From JBHJGO01 sp050331715 (GTDB lineage: Bacteria > Cyanobacteriota > Cyanobacteriia > Cyanobacteriales > Microcoleaceae), in assembly GCA_050331715.1 (NCBI GenBank), contig JBHJGO010000038.1, positions 1 through 41,002 on the forward strand: a stretch of DNA of 41,002 nucleotides. The letters run 5' to 3'. Of the stretch, positions 16,190 through 24,779 are shown in pieces; positions within the stretch are counted from its first letter, which is position 1, and each line of letters begins with the position of its first letter. A program made the position numbers and the translations under genes. The notes beneath the pieces are model-generated. The model was not told where the DNA came from. It did not search any database and saw nothing but the letters and a program-made list of their open reading frames with translations.

Positions 16190-18886
16190 CTATTCTGCTT
16201 TTGAGGCGATCGCTCCCAAGGTTCTCAACACCTCACTGAGAACAACCGGATCAATATTTGCTAAGGGAACAGCAGCCCCAATATCCTGTTTTCCCTTGGG
16301 TTCAAGTCCAGGAACAAAGAAGCAACTTGTAATCACTTCCAGGTCGTCATACCGATAGACAATATTGCCCATGGAACCCAACAGTACAGCAGAGAGATGA
16401 ATTCGGGGGAAAGGTTTGTAGTAGGTTTCACTGCGTTGCCAGCCGGTACTGTCCAGAATGCCACCCATGATATTCAGGGGAACGTGCTGGCTTTGGAAGC
16501 GGGTAATTTCCTTTGCTTGCAGTTCTTCTGGAGTCAAGCTGAAAATCGTACGGCTTAATTGTCGAAACGGCGGAATGATTTCGTAATCACTTAACACTTC
16601 CCCCCATTGATGTCTCAAATCCGTTGAAACTTGAGCTGGATGTAATACACCAACCTTAGAAATTTTGTCTAAATCAAAGTCCTCGTCTACCACATCGGCG
16701 TAGGTTCGGTCTTCAGTTAATCGAAAGGTGGCCCGTAACGTTTCGTCTGTATCGTAGCCCGCCCAAACTAGTGACCTTACTAAATAGTGCAGCACCGGAT
16801 GATCTACCAGATAGGTTTTGAACTCCGATTGCGACCAGATGCGGGTATTAATCATGGCATTCTCCAGCCGCCGACTCTGGGTTTTGATCGTCTCTGACCA
16901 TTGTTTTTTAAATAACTTCCAGGCTTCCATCTCCTGTTGGGCCTGTTCGGGAGAATCGTCCGCTTTGGGTTTAGGCAAATTGGCTCGCATTTTCCCACTT
17001 TGATCGCGAATTTTGGGTTTCAAGTTTTCATCAATCACGAGGTGGAATTTTTGGGAGCCATAGTCAAAGATTCTAGAACCCTGGGCATCCAGGCCACAGT
17101 CCGCTACAATTCGGTCTTCCAGTTGTTCTAGGGTTAACTCTCGTTTCTCAGCAATGGATTGAATACAGTCCTGGGCTTTTGTTCTCAATCCTTTGTACTT
17201 GACCTTGCGTGAAATTTGATGAATCTGCATCAAGGCGGTGTCTGTACCAATTTGTTCTAGACATTCCAAGCCTGAAACCGCCCGTTTATGTTGACCTTCC
17301 CCTGGCCAGTTCTTGATCAGCGGTGCTAATTTCAGCACAGAAGCATCGGTTCCCAGATAACCAATAGCCATCAAAGCCCACTTGTCCTTAGAAGGTGCAC
17401 CCACCTGTAACCAACGCTGAAATAACTCCCAGGCAAACTGATCCAGAATTTGAGGCTGACAATATTTTTTCAGTGCGACCACAAAGGGATGGTTAGCATT
17501 CCCCTGTCTAATCGCCAGCACCAATCGATTGACCTGCTCGTTACTGAGTTGATAGCCATTAAGTTGATAGCCGTTAACTGGAATGATCGGTAGATCCGCC
17601 GCACTCACCCAAGTAATTTTGCTGCGAGTTCTGACTTGGGCTAGGGCAGTTTTCAAATCCTCTGGCATAGTTACCGAGTCCAGAACCGGATAGAGTTGCA
17701 ATTGAAGTTTGGCTTGAATTTTTTGGAGCACCGGTTGATCCGTGGCTGAATCGCTCAAACCCAAACCCTGGGAATTCAAATAACTTTGAATCAAGTCCCC
17801 ATGCCCCCGTCGATGCATGCGTTGGAGAAACTGAACTGCGGCTTCACCCAGTTTGCTGGTTTGGGTTGTAATGGGTAATAGCCCTGGAATTGCAAGCTGA
17901 AGATGGTTTTCTAGCCAGTTCAGAGCGGCGGGACAGGCTTGATTCAGGGTTGATTCTAACAGAGGTGAAGCTGCCTCCGGAGCTTTTACCAGAGTTAAAA
18001 CCTCAACCAGACCATCTCTTTTGGTCTGATCTTTCAATTTTTGAATACTGTAGGAGACCCAATCCAGCGCCGAATATTCAGTATGGGCCAACCAAGCCCG
18101 AACGTACAACGGGAAATACAGGGTCAACTGCAAACGCCGCATGTGGAACTCCACTAAATCCGCACTGCCCAGCCCAAAAGTTACCTCATGCACCTGGGAA
18201 TAATAGCGAAAATGCCAGGACGACTTATCTGCATACAAATTATCGGGCCAGCTTTCTACTAGCTCCTGGATCTCAGTGTGCATTCCGAGGATGGCCGCCA
18301 GATAATAGGGCGTTCCGGAAAAGTTGTATTGAACGAATTGGGGCCAGTGGCCAGGATTCAAGCGGGGCCGCAGAACTTGATGCAACCCTTCTACCTCGGC
18401 ATTGGTCAAATAGGGGAAAACTACCTCTCGAAACCACTGACTGGCATGCCCCTTAACCTCCAGTAACAGTTCCACAAGAGATTCCAACGGCAACAGGATA
18501 ATCAATGGGTTTAAAACTTCGATCAGATAAGTTTTGTAGGAAGAGTTAAGAATTGCATCTCTTGCTTCATCCAGTGAAACGGGTTCTGTGAAATCTTTTT
18601 GCCGCAGAATCTTAACAAATTCTTCATAGGAGAGGCGAAAGGGATAGTTGCAAATGACGAAGAACCAAAAGTGCGCTGCTTCGTGGGTCAAGGGTTTCGA
18701 GACAATTCTGGTGTAGAACGTTTGGGGCTCTCTCGATTCGTCTAGATCTTTGGCCTGCTGTAGTGCCCTATCCAGATCAAACGGTTCGGGTTCAGAACGT
18801 TGCCAGGGCGTTCTGGGCCGCCAGGTTGCCCATAGCCAATCTTCAGGATTCAGGTCAATTTGTCTCGAAATAACGCCAGATTCCAT
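16190..18886 (-). CDS. DUF4132 (MolR-like) domain protein
   Basis: A large 898-residue cytosolic protein. The DUF4132 block lies at about residues 590-770 (LEQLEDRIVADCGLDAQGSR, FDYGSQKFHLVID, LPKPKADDS, WKLFKKQW, RRLENAMINTR, HPVLHYLVRSLVW), followed by the usual C-terminal domain ending in YRYDDLEVITSCFFVPG. The N-terminal two thirds are helical, with HEAT-like character (for example MAIGYLGTDASVLKLAPLI). Relatives in other bacteria often carry a WGR domain; none is seen here. An in-protein NGYQLNGYQL duplication comes from a 15-base tandem repeat at 17549-17578. The function of the family is unresolved, and the molybdate link implied by the MolR name is historical. Confidence 0.8.
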   Translation of the reverse strand: MESGVISRQIDLNPEDWLWATWRPRTPWQRSEPEPFDLDRALQQAKDLDESREPQTFYTRIVSKPLTHEAAHFWFFVICNYPFRLSYEEFVKILRQKDFTEPVSLDEARDAILNSSYKTYLIEVLNPLIILLPLESLVELLLEVKGHASQWFREVVFPYLTNAEVEGLHQVLRPRLNPGHWPQFVQYNFSGTPYYLAAILGMHTEIQELVESWPDNLYADKSSWHFRYYSQVHEVTFGLGSADLVEFHMRRLQLTLYFPLYVRAWLAHTEYSALDWVSYSIQKLKDQTKRDGLVEVLTLVKAPEAASPLLESTLNQACPAALNWLENHLQLAIPGLLPITTQTSKLGEAAVQFLQRMHRRGHGDLIQSYLNSQGLGLSDSATDQPVLQKIQAKLQLQLYPVLDSVTMPEDLKTALAQVRTRSKITWVSAADLPIIPVNGYQLNGYQLSNEQVNRLVLAIRQGNANHPFVVALKKYCQPQILDQFAWELFQRWLQVGAPSKDKWALMAIGYLGTDASVLKLAPLIKNWPGEGQHKRAVSGLECLEQIGTDTALMQIHQISRKVKYKGLRTKAQDCIQSIAEKRELTLEQLEDRIVADCGLDAQGSRIFDYGSQKFHLVIDENLKPKIRDQSGKMRANLPKPKADDSPEQAQQEMEAWKLFKKQWSETIKTQSRRLENAMINTRIWSQSEFKTYLVDHPVLHYLVRSLVWAGYDTDETLRATFRLTEDRTYADVVDEDFDLDKISKVGVLHPAQVSTDLRHQWGEVLSDYEIIPPFRQLSRTIFSLTPEELQAKEITRFQSQHVPLNIMGGILDSTGWQRSETYYKPFPRIHLSAVLLGSMGNIVYRYDDLEVITSCFFVPGLEPKGKQDIGAAVPLANIDPVVLSEVLRTLGAIASKAE

Positions 18887-19160
18887 GAAACTAATTCTGC
18901 CTTATCGAAAGGGTGAGTCTCTGTAAGGGGGTGTTATCGCCCGTTAGCCAACGTCAAAACGATTGATTTCCTCACCATAACGCACCGTTAGAGGAAGAAT
19001 GATGCAAGAAAAACGAACTGGAAAACCGGCAAAAACCTCCGGAAACGTGCCGAATATCATCGAATTGTCTGGTATACTTCAGACGCTTCAGGGCCCTCTT
19101 TCTGAAAGTATTGATTCCTCAAGAAACTCTCACATTATCACTCACAGCTATTTTTCGACA

Positions 19161-19562
19161 ATGAGACATCATCGTAATCATCGTAAGATTTTAACTACGG
19201 CACTCGTGACGGCTAGTCTACTGGCTGTTCAAAACATGGCGTTAGCAGTTTCAAAGCATGATGAGATTCCAGTAGACTTCCACGGAACTTGGGTAACTGA
19301 CCTCAGAGCTTGTAACGCTACAAATGACGTCCCGACGATTGAAATTAGCGAGAAGCGCATCGCTTTTTGGGAGAGCAGTGGCACAGCAATAGCAGTCGTA
19401 ACCAAGGAAGGAAATGAGCTGGCCTTAATCATGGATATGCGGGGAGAAGGCTCTGAATGGTTGGGGTTGATGCACTTCAAACTATCCGACGACAAAACAG
19501 TTTTGACGTTTATAGATGTTGATGATCCCGATGAACAATTCCTGAGATATCGATGTAAATAG
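19161..19562 (+). CDS. Small secreted protein with one Cys pair
   Basis: 133 residues. A signal peptide (basic RHHRNHRK, then ILTTALVTASLLAV) ends near ALA, just before VSKHDEIP. The mature domain of about 100 residues starts DFHGTWVTDLRACNA and ends FLRYRCK, so its two Cys bracket the domain and may pair. The alternating beta pattern (IEISEKRIAFWES, AIAVVTKEG, ELALIMDMRG) suggests a small beta-barrel. No named family is recognised. The frame is open 54 codons further upstream, but that part is unlike a signal peptide, so I start at 19161. It is convergent with the permease gene. Confidence 0.7.
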   Translation: MRHHRNHRKILTTALVTASLLAVQNMALAVSKHDEIPVDFHGTWVTDLRACNATNDVPTIEISEKRIAFWESSGTAIAVVTKEGNELALIMDMRGEGSEWLGLMHFKLSDDKTVLTFIDVDDPDEQFLRYRCK

Positions 19563-19607
19563 AAGAAGGCATCTATAAATACAGGATTTCAATGCTGTTG
19601 AAGTGCA

Positions 19608-19639
19608 AGAGGCTGGGGCGCACCACTCCCCCAACCTCT
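19608..19639. terminator. Hairpin between convergent genes
   Basis: Stem AGAGG-C-TGGGG / CCCCA-A-CCTCT, ten pairs with one mismatch and a 10-base loop, between the secreted-protein stop (19562) and the permease stop (19657). It lacks a T-run on either side. The position favours a shared terminator. Confidence 0.5.
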
Positions 19640-19656
19640 GTCTGAAGCGCACGTTC

Positions 19657-21567
19657 TCAAAATGGATAGACCAGTGGGGCAACAGTCACCGTGATCGCCC
19701 AATACAGTAAGTTAATCGGTAAACCAATTCGGAAGAAGTCGGAGAATCTATAACCCCCAGGGCCATAGACCATTAGATTCGTCTGATAACCGATGGGTGT
19801 GGCAAAGCTCGCAGATGCCCCAATCATAATAGCGATCACGAAGGGCATGAAATTTACGCCAAGATTTTGGGAGACTGTCAATGCGATGGGGAAAACCAGG
19901 GCTGCGGCTGCATTGTTTGTGATCAATTCTGTAAATAGCGTGGTGATTCCGTAGATCACAGCTAGCGCAATCCAGGGATTATCACCTGTTAAACCAATCA
20001 AGGTCGAAGCAATCGCTCCGGCTGCCCCAGTTGACTCCATTGCTTGACCCAAACCAAAGGCTGCAGCAATCACTAACAAGACTGACCATTCAATACTTTG
20101 CAATGCCCGATTCACGCTGCAACAGCCCGTCGCCACAATTGCAATTCCAGCAATCACGGCAGCCTTCAGCATACTCATCCAACCAAAGGCAGCTAACACC
20201 ACCATTAGGATCAGGATCACCATGGCAATGGGCGCTTTGTCATGGTTCAGTGGGGTGGAGTCAGGGATGCTATTCACCAGATAGAAGTCCCGCGAATTGC
20301 GTTTCTGCTGCATGAAAGCAGGATGGGCCTCTAACAATAATGTATCCCCTGCCTTCAGACGAATATCCCCAATTCTTCCGCCGAGTCGTTCACCATTGCG
20401 AGCAACGGCTAGAACAACGGCATTGTATCGAGTTCGGAACTGTCCCTCCCGAATTGTTTGACTCACCAGGGGGCAAGTGTTGGAAACAACAGCTTCTAAC
20501 AAGCACCGTTCCGAACGGGGTTCATCGAGTTTGAAGACTTGATCCGTTGCAGGCTGCAATCCCCGCAATCGCTGTACATCCACAATGGAATCTACCGCTC
20601 CCACAAATACCAATTGATCTTCGGCTTGCAGAACTTCCTGGGGCGTGACCGCAGGCAAAACTCGACCTTGACGGATAATTTCCATCACGTACAACCCTGG
20701 CAGATGACGCAGTCCAGCCTGTTCAATCGTTTGACCAGTCAGTGGACTCTTCGGAAAGACCACCATTTCCAAGGTGTATTGCCGGGGATCGTCAGTTTCA
20801 CTAATTGCAGGCTTACGTTCTGGCAGGAGCCACCGATAACTAATCAATAAAAATACAACACCCACTACGGCGCAGGGCAATCCCACCGCCGTAATGTCCA
20901 ATAGTTTCAAACCCGGATGGTCGGTTTCAGCAATCAGGAGACCATTAACAACCAGATTGGTGCTTGTGCCGATCAGCGTGCATAATCCCCCAAAAATTGA
21001 AGCGTAACTCAGGGGAATCATCAATTTGGATGGGCTAATCCGGAGCTTGCGACACCAATCACTCACCACCGGAATAAACATCGCCACCACCGGGGTATTA
21101 TTCAGAAAACCGCTCAAACCCATCACCGAAGACATCAGTCTCAGGAGAGCCATGTCCTGTGTACGCGGCAGTCCTAAAACCTTTTGAGAAATCCAGTTCA
21201 AGCCACCCGTTTGTTGTAGTCCCGCCACGACAACGTAGAGTACCGCGACGGTAATCATCCCCGCATTACTAAATCCAGCCAGGGCGGATTGCTCATCTAG
21301 AATTCCGGTGGCAAACAAAACGGCTAGACCTCCCAAGAAGACAATCTCTGCTGGCAAAGCTGTCAAAACGTTCAATGCCAGAGCCAGCAATACAACTCCG
21401 ATGGTGAGCCAACCTTGCCAGGATAGACTGGCCAGAGGCGCATCAGCCGGAATGGACTGGATCAGGGCGATCGCCGAACTGACGAGAAATCCGAACAATG
21501 CGGACAAAAACCACTGAACTTTGACTCGCGACGGCAATCGCGGGCGAGAAGCTGACTGAAGCTGCAT
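19657..21567 (-). CDS. SLC13 family permease with TrkA-C (RCK_C) domains
   Basis: A 636-residue inner-membrane transporter of the DASS/SLC13 type. Membrane helices flank two cytosolic RCK_C domains at about 250-420 (VVFPKSPLTGQTIEQAGLRH, then VVSNTCPLVSQTIREGQF). The two-fold substrate motifs typical of the family are seen as FLNNTPVVAMFIPVV and LITNNAAAALVFPIA, each with the Asn-rich SNT/NNT type signature. Homologues move sulfate, dicarboxylates or similar anions; the substrate is not decidable here. It is divergent from a Crp-like regulator gene, 169 bases apart, which may control it (inferred). Confidence 0.9.
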   Translation of the reverse strand: MQLQSASRPRLPSRVKVQWFLSALFGFLVSSAIALIQSIPADAPLASLSWQGWLTIGVVLLALALNVLTALPAEIVFLGGLAVLFATGILDEQSALAGFSNAGMITVAVLYVVVAGLQQTGGLNWISQKVLGLPRTQDMALLRLMSSVMGLSGFLNNTPVVAMFIPVVSDWCRKLRISPSKLMIPLSYASIFGGLCTLIGTSTNLVVNGLLIAETDHPGLKLLDITAVGLPCAVVGVVFLLISYRWLLPERKPAISETDDPRQYTLEMVVFPKSPLTGQTIEQAGLRHLPGLYVMEIIRQGRVLPAVTPQEVLQAEDQLVFVGAVDSIVDVQRLRGLQPATDQVFKLDEPRSERCLLEAVVSNTCPLVSQTIREGQFRTRYNAVVLAVARNGERLGGRIGDIRLKAGDTLLLEAHPAFMQQKRNSRDFYLVNSIPDSTPLNHDKAPIAMVILILMVVLAAFGWMSMLKAAVIAGIAIVATGCCSVNRALQSIEWSVLLVIAAAFGLGQAMESTGAAGAIASTLIGLTGDNPWIALAVIYGITTLFTELITNNAAAALVFPIALTVSQNLGVNFMPFVIAIMIGASASFATPIGYQTNLMVYGPGGYRFSDFFRIGLPINLLYWAITVTVAPLVYPF

Positions 21568-21736
21568 ACAGTCTCCTTATACGAGAGGGAAAAACCTTAT
21601 TTATCCAAATGTATCTCAAAACATTTAAAATTCGTGTAAGATCTACTTAAAGTTTCTGTAAAGCACAAATCAACCTCGTGGCAAAATGTAAAGGAACATT
21701 CGGCCATTAGCCCTGCCCCTTTAGCAACAGGTCAGT

Positions 21737-22543
21737 ATGACAAAGCTTGCCGATCCCTCTGAAAATCTCGATCAGGTTAAGCCCTTACTCCAGGGAAATT
21801 TTTTGTTCCGGGAACTTAATGAAGCCGGATTAGCAAACTTTTTGTCTCAGGTTCAGGATGCTGAATCGCTGAGCATTGAGAAGTTTTACTCGAATCGTCC
21901 GATTTATACTGCATTCCGCCAGGATGAACCCCTGGAGTACCTTTATCTCGTTGCGGACGGAGGGCCAGTTGTGATGCGGAGCACTCCCCTGGATCGAGTG
22001 ATTGCCATTGCCTATCCAGGTGGTTGTTTTGGTATGCACAACCTGCCAATTGGATATGGTAGGGTCTCTCTTGCTTTTCCAAGTTTGGTAGAGGCTCACA
22101 AGACAACCGATGTGATCAAGTTACCGATTGCTTTGGTACAGGAGCTTTACAACCGTGATGAGGATTTTCAGCAACGTTACGATCTGCTGTTTGAACTACG
22201 GGAAAAGTTTCAATACCACTTGCTCAATTGCAGTACCTATCCCCCGCAGGCCGTTGCTTCCCTGCTCCGAGCCTTAATCTATCAGGAGCGCACCTTGGGG
22301 AATCAACCTCAATCCGACGATATTTACCTATTTGACCTACCAACTGATTTAATCGCCCGTGCTTGCCAGCTCAATCATCGGACGGTAGAGCAGGTGCTGA
22401 AGGGCATGATCAAGGTTGGCCTGTTGCAGGTAAATCCTGCCTCCGACTCCCACGGAGACTGGATCAGGGTGACTAATCCTGAAGGGTTGAAATCGGTGTA
22501 TGGCGCAACGCGGGACAAAGTGGATTGGTGGCCCTTGAAATAG
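21737..22543 (+). CDS. Crp/Fnr-like transcriptional regulator
   Basis: 268 residues. Residues 15-150 form a cyclic-nucleotide-binding-like beta-roll (NFLFRELNEAGLANFL, PIYTAFRQDEPLEYLYLVADG, AIAYPGGCFGM). The canonical cAMP-binding phosphate-cassette arginine pattern is not clear, so the ligand is uncertain. A helical region follows, then a C-terminal winged helix at about 200-250 (YLFDLPTDLIARACQLNHRT, then VEQVLKGMIKVGLLQV) resembling Crp DNA-recognition helices. It is divergent from the SLC13 permease. Downstream by 74 bases on the same strand is petN, which probably has its own promoter. Confidence 0.82.
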   Translation: MTKLADPSENLDQVKPLLQGNFLFRELNEAGLANFLSQVQDAESLSIEKFYSNRPIYTAFRQDEPLEYLYLVADGGPVVMRSTPLDRVIAIAYPGGCFGMHNLPIGYGRVSLAFPSLVEAHKTTDVIKLPIALVQELYNRDEDFQQRYDLLFELREKFQYHLLNCSTYPPQAVASLLRALIYQERTLGNQPQSDDIYLFDLPTDLIARACQLNHRTVEQVLKGMIKVGLLQVNPASDSHGDWIRVTNPEGLKSVYGATRDKVDWWPLK

Positions 22544-22570
22544 AGCCTCTCAATCAGCTCAATTTCCATA

Positions 22571-22576
22571 TAGAAT
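22571..22576 (+). promoter_or_regulatory. petN: Candidate -10 box for petN
   Basis: TAGAAT, close to the consensus, 41 bases before the petN ATG; the -35 region is weak. A TTGACG at 22582-22587 also pairs with TAGAAG at 22605-22610 with 17-base spacing, but that would leave almost no leader. Confidence 0.3.
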
Positions 22577-22617
22577 GGGGATTGACGTTTTGTTAAGACT
22601 TTTTTAGAAGCGCAGTT

Positions 22618-22707
22618 ATGGATATCTTGTCACTTGGTTGGATTGGTACTTTGGTAGTCTTCACTTTCTCCATCTCTATGGTCGTTTGGGCCCGAAATGG
22701 TTTCTAG
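22618..22707 (+). CDS. petN: Cytochrome b6f complex subunit VIII (PetN)
   Basis: Only 29 codons: MDILSLGWIGTLVVFTFS, then ISMVVWARNGF and a stop. Start MDIL.LGW, a single transmembrane helix and the VVW.RNGF end match PetN, the small subunit needed to assemble and stabilise the cytochrome b6f dimer in thylakoid membranes. Length is the family's normal 29 residues. It stands alone between a Crp-like gene and a divergent coiled-coil membrane protein, as is usual for petN, which is rarely grouped with other pet genes. It is easy to miss in automatic calls because of its size. Confidence 0.95.
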   Translation: MDILSLGWIGTLVVFTFSISMVVWARNGF

Positions 22708-22810
22708 CATCCTGCTGGATTTGCGTAGGAGTGTTTTGAGACTTATGTAATGTGATGATGGGGTGGGATGTTCAGGCTCCCGCCCAGAGGTGGGTCAGCT
22801 CACTTGCAAC

Positions 22811-23113
22811 TCAGCGCTTTTTTCGTTGCAATGGCGAGAATGTGCTGATCAGTGTAATAACTGCAATTACCTTTCGCATTTGTTCGATTTGACGCTCTAG
22901 ACGTTGATACCGCTGACGCAACTGGTAGCTTCCCTTTCCCCCTTTGGCAATGAATTGAGGAGCAACGCTCAGAACATTATTCATTCTGCGTTCCAGGCGA
23001 TTGATAATTCTTTCAATCCGGTTTAATCTGCGCTGCAGTCGCCAGATTCTCCATGCCAGGTAGAAGCACACCAGTGAGAGACTCAAGTTAAATCCGAAAA
23101 CAATCCCAACCAT
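22811..23113 (-). CDS. Small membrane coiled-coil protein
   Basis: 100 residues: an N-terminal membrane helix (VFGFNLSLSLVCFYLAWRIW, about 4-23), then a basic amphipathic coiled coil (LQRRLNRIERIINRLERRM) and a second Arg/Gln-rich helix (YQRLERQIEQMRKVI) before a hydrophobic end. The orientation suggests a cytoplasmic or stromal-side basic stalk. I recognise no named family. It is convergent with petN and divergent from the esterase gene. Confidence 0.7.
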   Translation of the reverse strand: MVGIVFGFNLSLSLVCFYLAWRIWRLQRRLNRIERIINRLERRMNNVLSVAPQFIAKGGKGSYQLRQRYQRLERQIEQMRKVIAVITLISTFSPLQRKKR

Positions 23114-23175
23114 GCCTGTTCACTTGAGAGGCGCACAATGAGTTCCCCTCCATTGTAGAAGGGCCGAGAGCTAAA

Positions 23176-23874
23176 ATGATTTCACCTGCCACTCAGTTAA
23201 TTTATCTACATGGATTTGCTTCCGGCCCCCAGTCGGCAAAGGCGCAGTACTTACAGGAGCGATGGGCGGAGCGGGGCACAACAATGCGGATTCCTGATCT
23301 GAACCAGGATGATTTTTTCCATCTAAGTTTGACTCGGCAATTGCAGCAAGTTGAAGCAGAATTTGGCTCTGATACGTTCAGGCTTAGGGGCTTCGGCTCA
23401 ACCGCTTGGGGATTCGAGCGACCTGAACAGCAGATTTTGATTGGCTCTAGCTTTGGCGGACTGACTGCGGCCTGGTTAGCCACTCGCGGGTTTCCCGTTG
23501 ATCGGATGATCTTGCTAGCTCCTGCCTTTGGATTTTTGGAGCATTGGTTACCTCAGTTGGGTCAGGAAAAGTTGCAGCAGTGGCAGGCCGATGGTTCGTT
23601 GGCCGTTTATCACCATATCCAGCAGCAGGAGTTGCCCTTGGGCTATGAGTTCGTAATGGATTTGGCGCGATACGACGATACTCAGCTCCGATTTTCTGTC
23701 CCTACGCTTATTCTTCATGGCATTCAGGATGAGGTAATTCCTATCAGAGCCAGCCGTGATTTTGCTGCCAACCGTCCTAATGTTCGGTTAATTGAGCTAG
23801 ATGCTGATCACAGCCTGGGCAATGTTTTGCCGAAAGTCTGGCAGGAAATTGACAGCTTCATGAGTAATGCATAG
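23176..23874 (+). CDS. YqiA/YcfP-type alpha/beta-hydrolase (putative esterase)
   Basis: 232 residues with the UPF0227/YqiA opening LIYLHGFASGPQSAKAQYL, the nucleophile elbow IGSSFGG (S92), acid D185 in LILHGIQDEVIP and H212 in DADHSLGN, a complete Ser-Asp-His triad. It is cytosolic; the natural substrate is unknown. Its stop overlaps the start of the creatininase-family gene by 8 bases (ATGCATAG), so the two are translationally coupled. Confidence 0.88.
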   Translation: MISPATQLIYLHGFASGPQSAKAQYLQERWAERGTTMRIPDLNQDDFFHLSLTRQLQQVEAEFGSDTFRLRGFGSTAWGFERPEQQILIGSSFGGLTAAWLATRGFPVDRMILLAPAFGFLEHWLPQLGQEKLQQWQADGSLAVYHHIQQQELPLGYEFVMDLARYDDTQLRFSVPTLILHGIQDEVIPIRASRDFAANRPNVRLIELDADHSLGNVLPKVWQEIDSFMSNA

Positions 23875-24673
23875 TTTCATTCCGCCGGAACGATTTTTTC
23901 CCTATCTGACCTGGACAGAGATCCAGGCAATGCCTGACAAGGAAAATGTTGTGATCCTGCAACCGATTGGCTCCATTGAACAGCATGGCCCCCATTTACC
24001 GTTAATTGTCGATGCGGCGATCGCCACGGCCATTGCAGGCAAGGCTCTGGAAAAGTTGGAGTCTGAAATTCCCGCCTACGCTCTTTCCACCATCTTTTAC
24101 GGCAAGTCCAATGAACATTGGCACTTTCCAGGCACAATTACTCTCAGTACGGAAACATTGTATCGGGTGTTGATGGAAACGGGAGAGAGTCTTTATCAGG
24201 CCGGATTTCGGAAATTTGTTTTGCTCAATGCTCACGGTGGCCAACCCCAGATTTTAGAGCTAGTGGCGCGGGATCTGCATCATCAGTATGCGGATTTTTC
24301 AGTATTCCCCCTCTTCGTCTGGAGCGTTCCCAATATTGCTCAGGAACTCTTGACCCCTGAAGAGTTGGAGTATGGGATTCATGCGGGTGATGCGGAGACG
24401 AGCGTAATGTTGTCAATTTTGCCAGACCAGGTACGGCGGGAGAAAGTAGTTCGGGAATACCCCGCCAATTTACCGCAGGACAGTTTACTGACGATGGAGG
24501 GCCAACTCCCCTTTGCCTGGGTGATGCAGGATTTAACCAAAAGTGGAGTCCTAGGCGATGCGACAGTGGCAACCCAGGAAAAAGGCGATCAACTTTTGGC
24601 ATCTTTGACTGAAAGTTGGGTCAGAGTGATTCGGGATATTTACAAGTTTCGACAGCCTTACGTTTCTACGTAG
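23867..24673 (+). CDS. Creatininase family protein
   Basis: 268 residues. Metal-site motifs are ILQPIGSIEQHGPHLPL (E38, H40), D49 in VDAAI, NAHGGQPQIL (H123) and the acidic GDAETS that follows IHA. GKSNEHWHFPGTITLS is also typical. Members include creatinine amidohydrolase, MftE peptidase and a step in riboflavin/F420-type pathways, so an amidohydrolase on a small substrate is likely but not specified. The usual NGHGGN is NAHGGQ here. The gene overlaps the esterase upstream and its stop codon lies inside a palindromic hairpin. Confidence 0.88.
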   Translation: MHSFIPPERFFPYLTWTEIQAMPDKENVVILQPIGSIEQHGPHLPLIVDAAIATAIAGKALEKLESEIPAYALSTIFYGKSNEHWHFPGTITLSTETLYRVLMETGESLYQAGFRKFVLLNAHGGQPQILELVARDLHHQYADFSVFPLFVWSVPNIAQELLTPEELEYGIHAGDAETSVMLSILPDQVRREKVVREYPANLPQDSLLTMEGQLPFAWVMQDLTKSGVLGDATVATQEKGDQLLASLTESWVRVIRDIYKFRQPYVST

Positions 24674-24698
24674 GGGCGGGGTGCCTCCGCCCCTACGT
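24668..24698. terminator. 12-bp perfect palindrome, likely terminator and dispersed cyanobacterial repeat
   Basis: ACGTAGGGGCGG and CCGCCCCTACGT pair perfectly over 12 bp with the 7-base loop GGTGCCT. The TAG stop of the creatininase gene (24671-24673) is inside the left arm. GTAGGGGCGGG.. type palindromes are widely repeated in cyanobacterial genomes, so this may be a copy that was inserted at, and now supplies, the gene end. A short TTGTTT follows. Confidence 0.75.
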
Positions 24699-24779
24699 TG
24701 TTTAAACTCGCATTTGTGCCCCAAAACTATGTCACAATAGGGGCCGAACGTTACTGACTCGTGAAGTAGGGATAACTTA

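Noticed and set aside
21600..21736. NtcA-like GTA..TAC upstream of the Crp-like gene
   Set aside because: The spacing is 5 bases (GTAAGATCTAC), not 8, and no matching -10 geometry was found.
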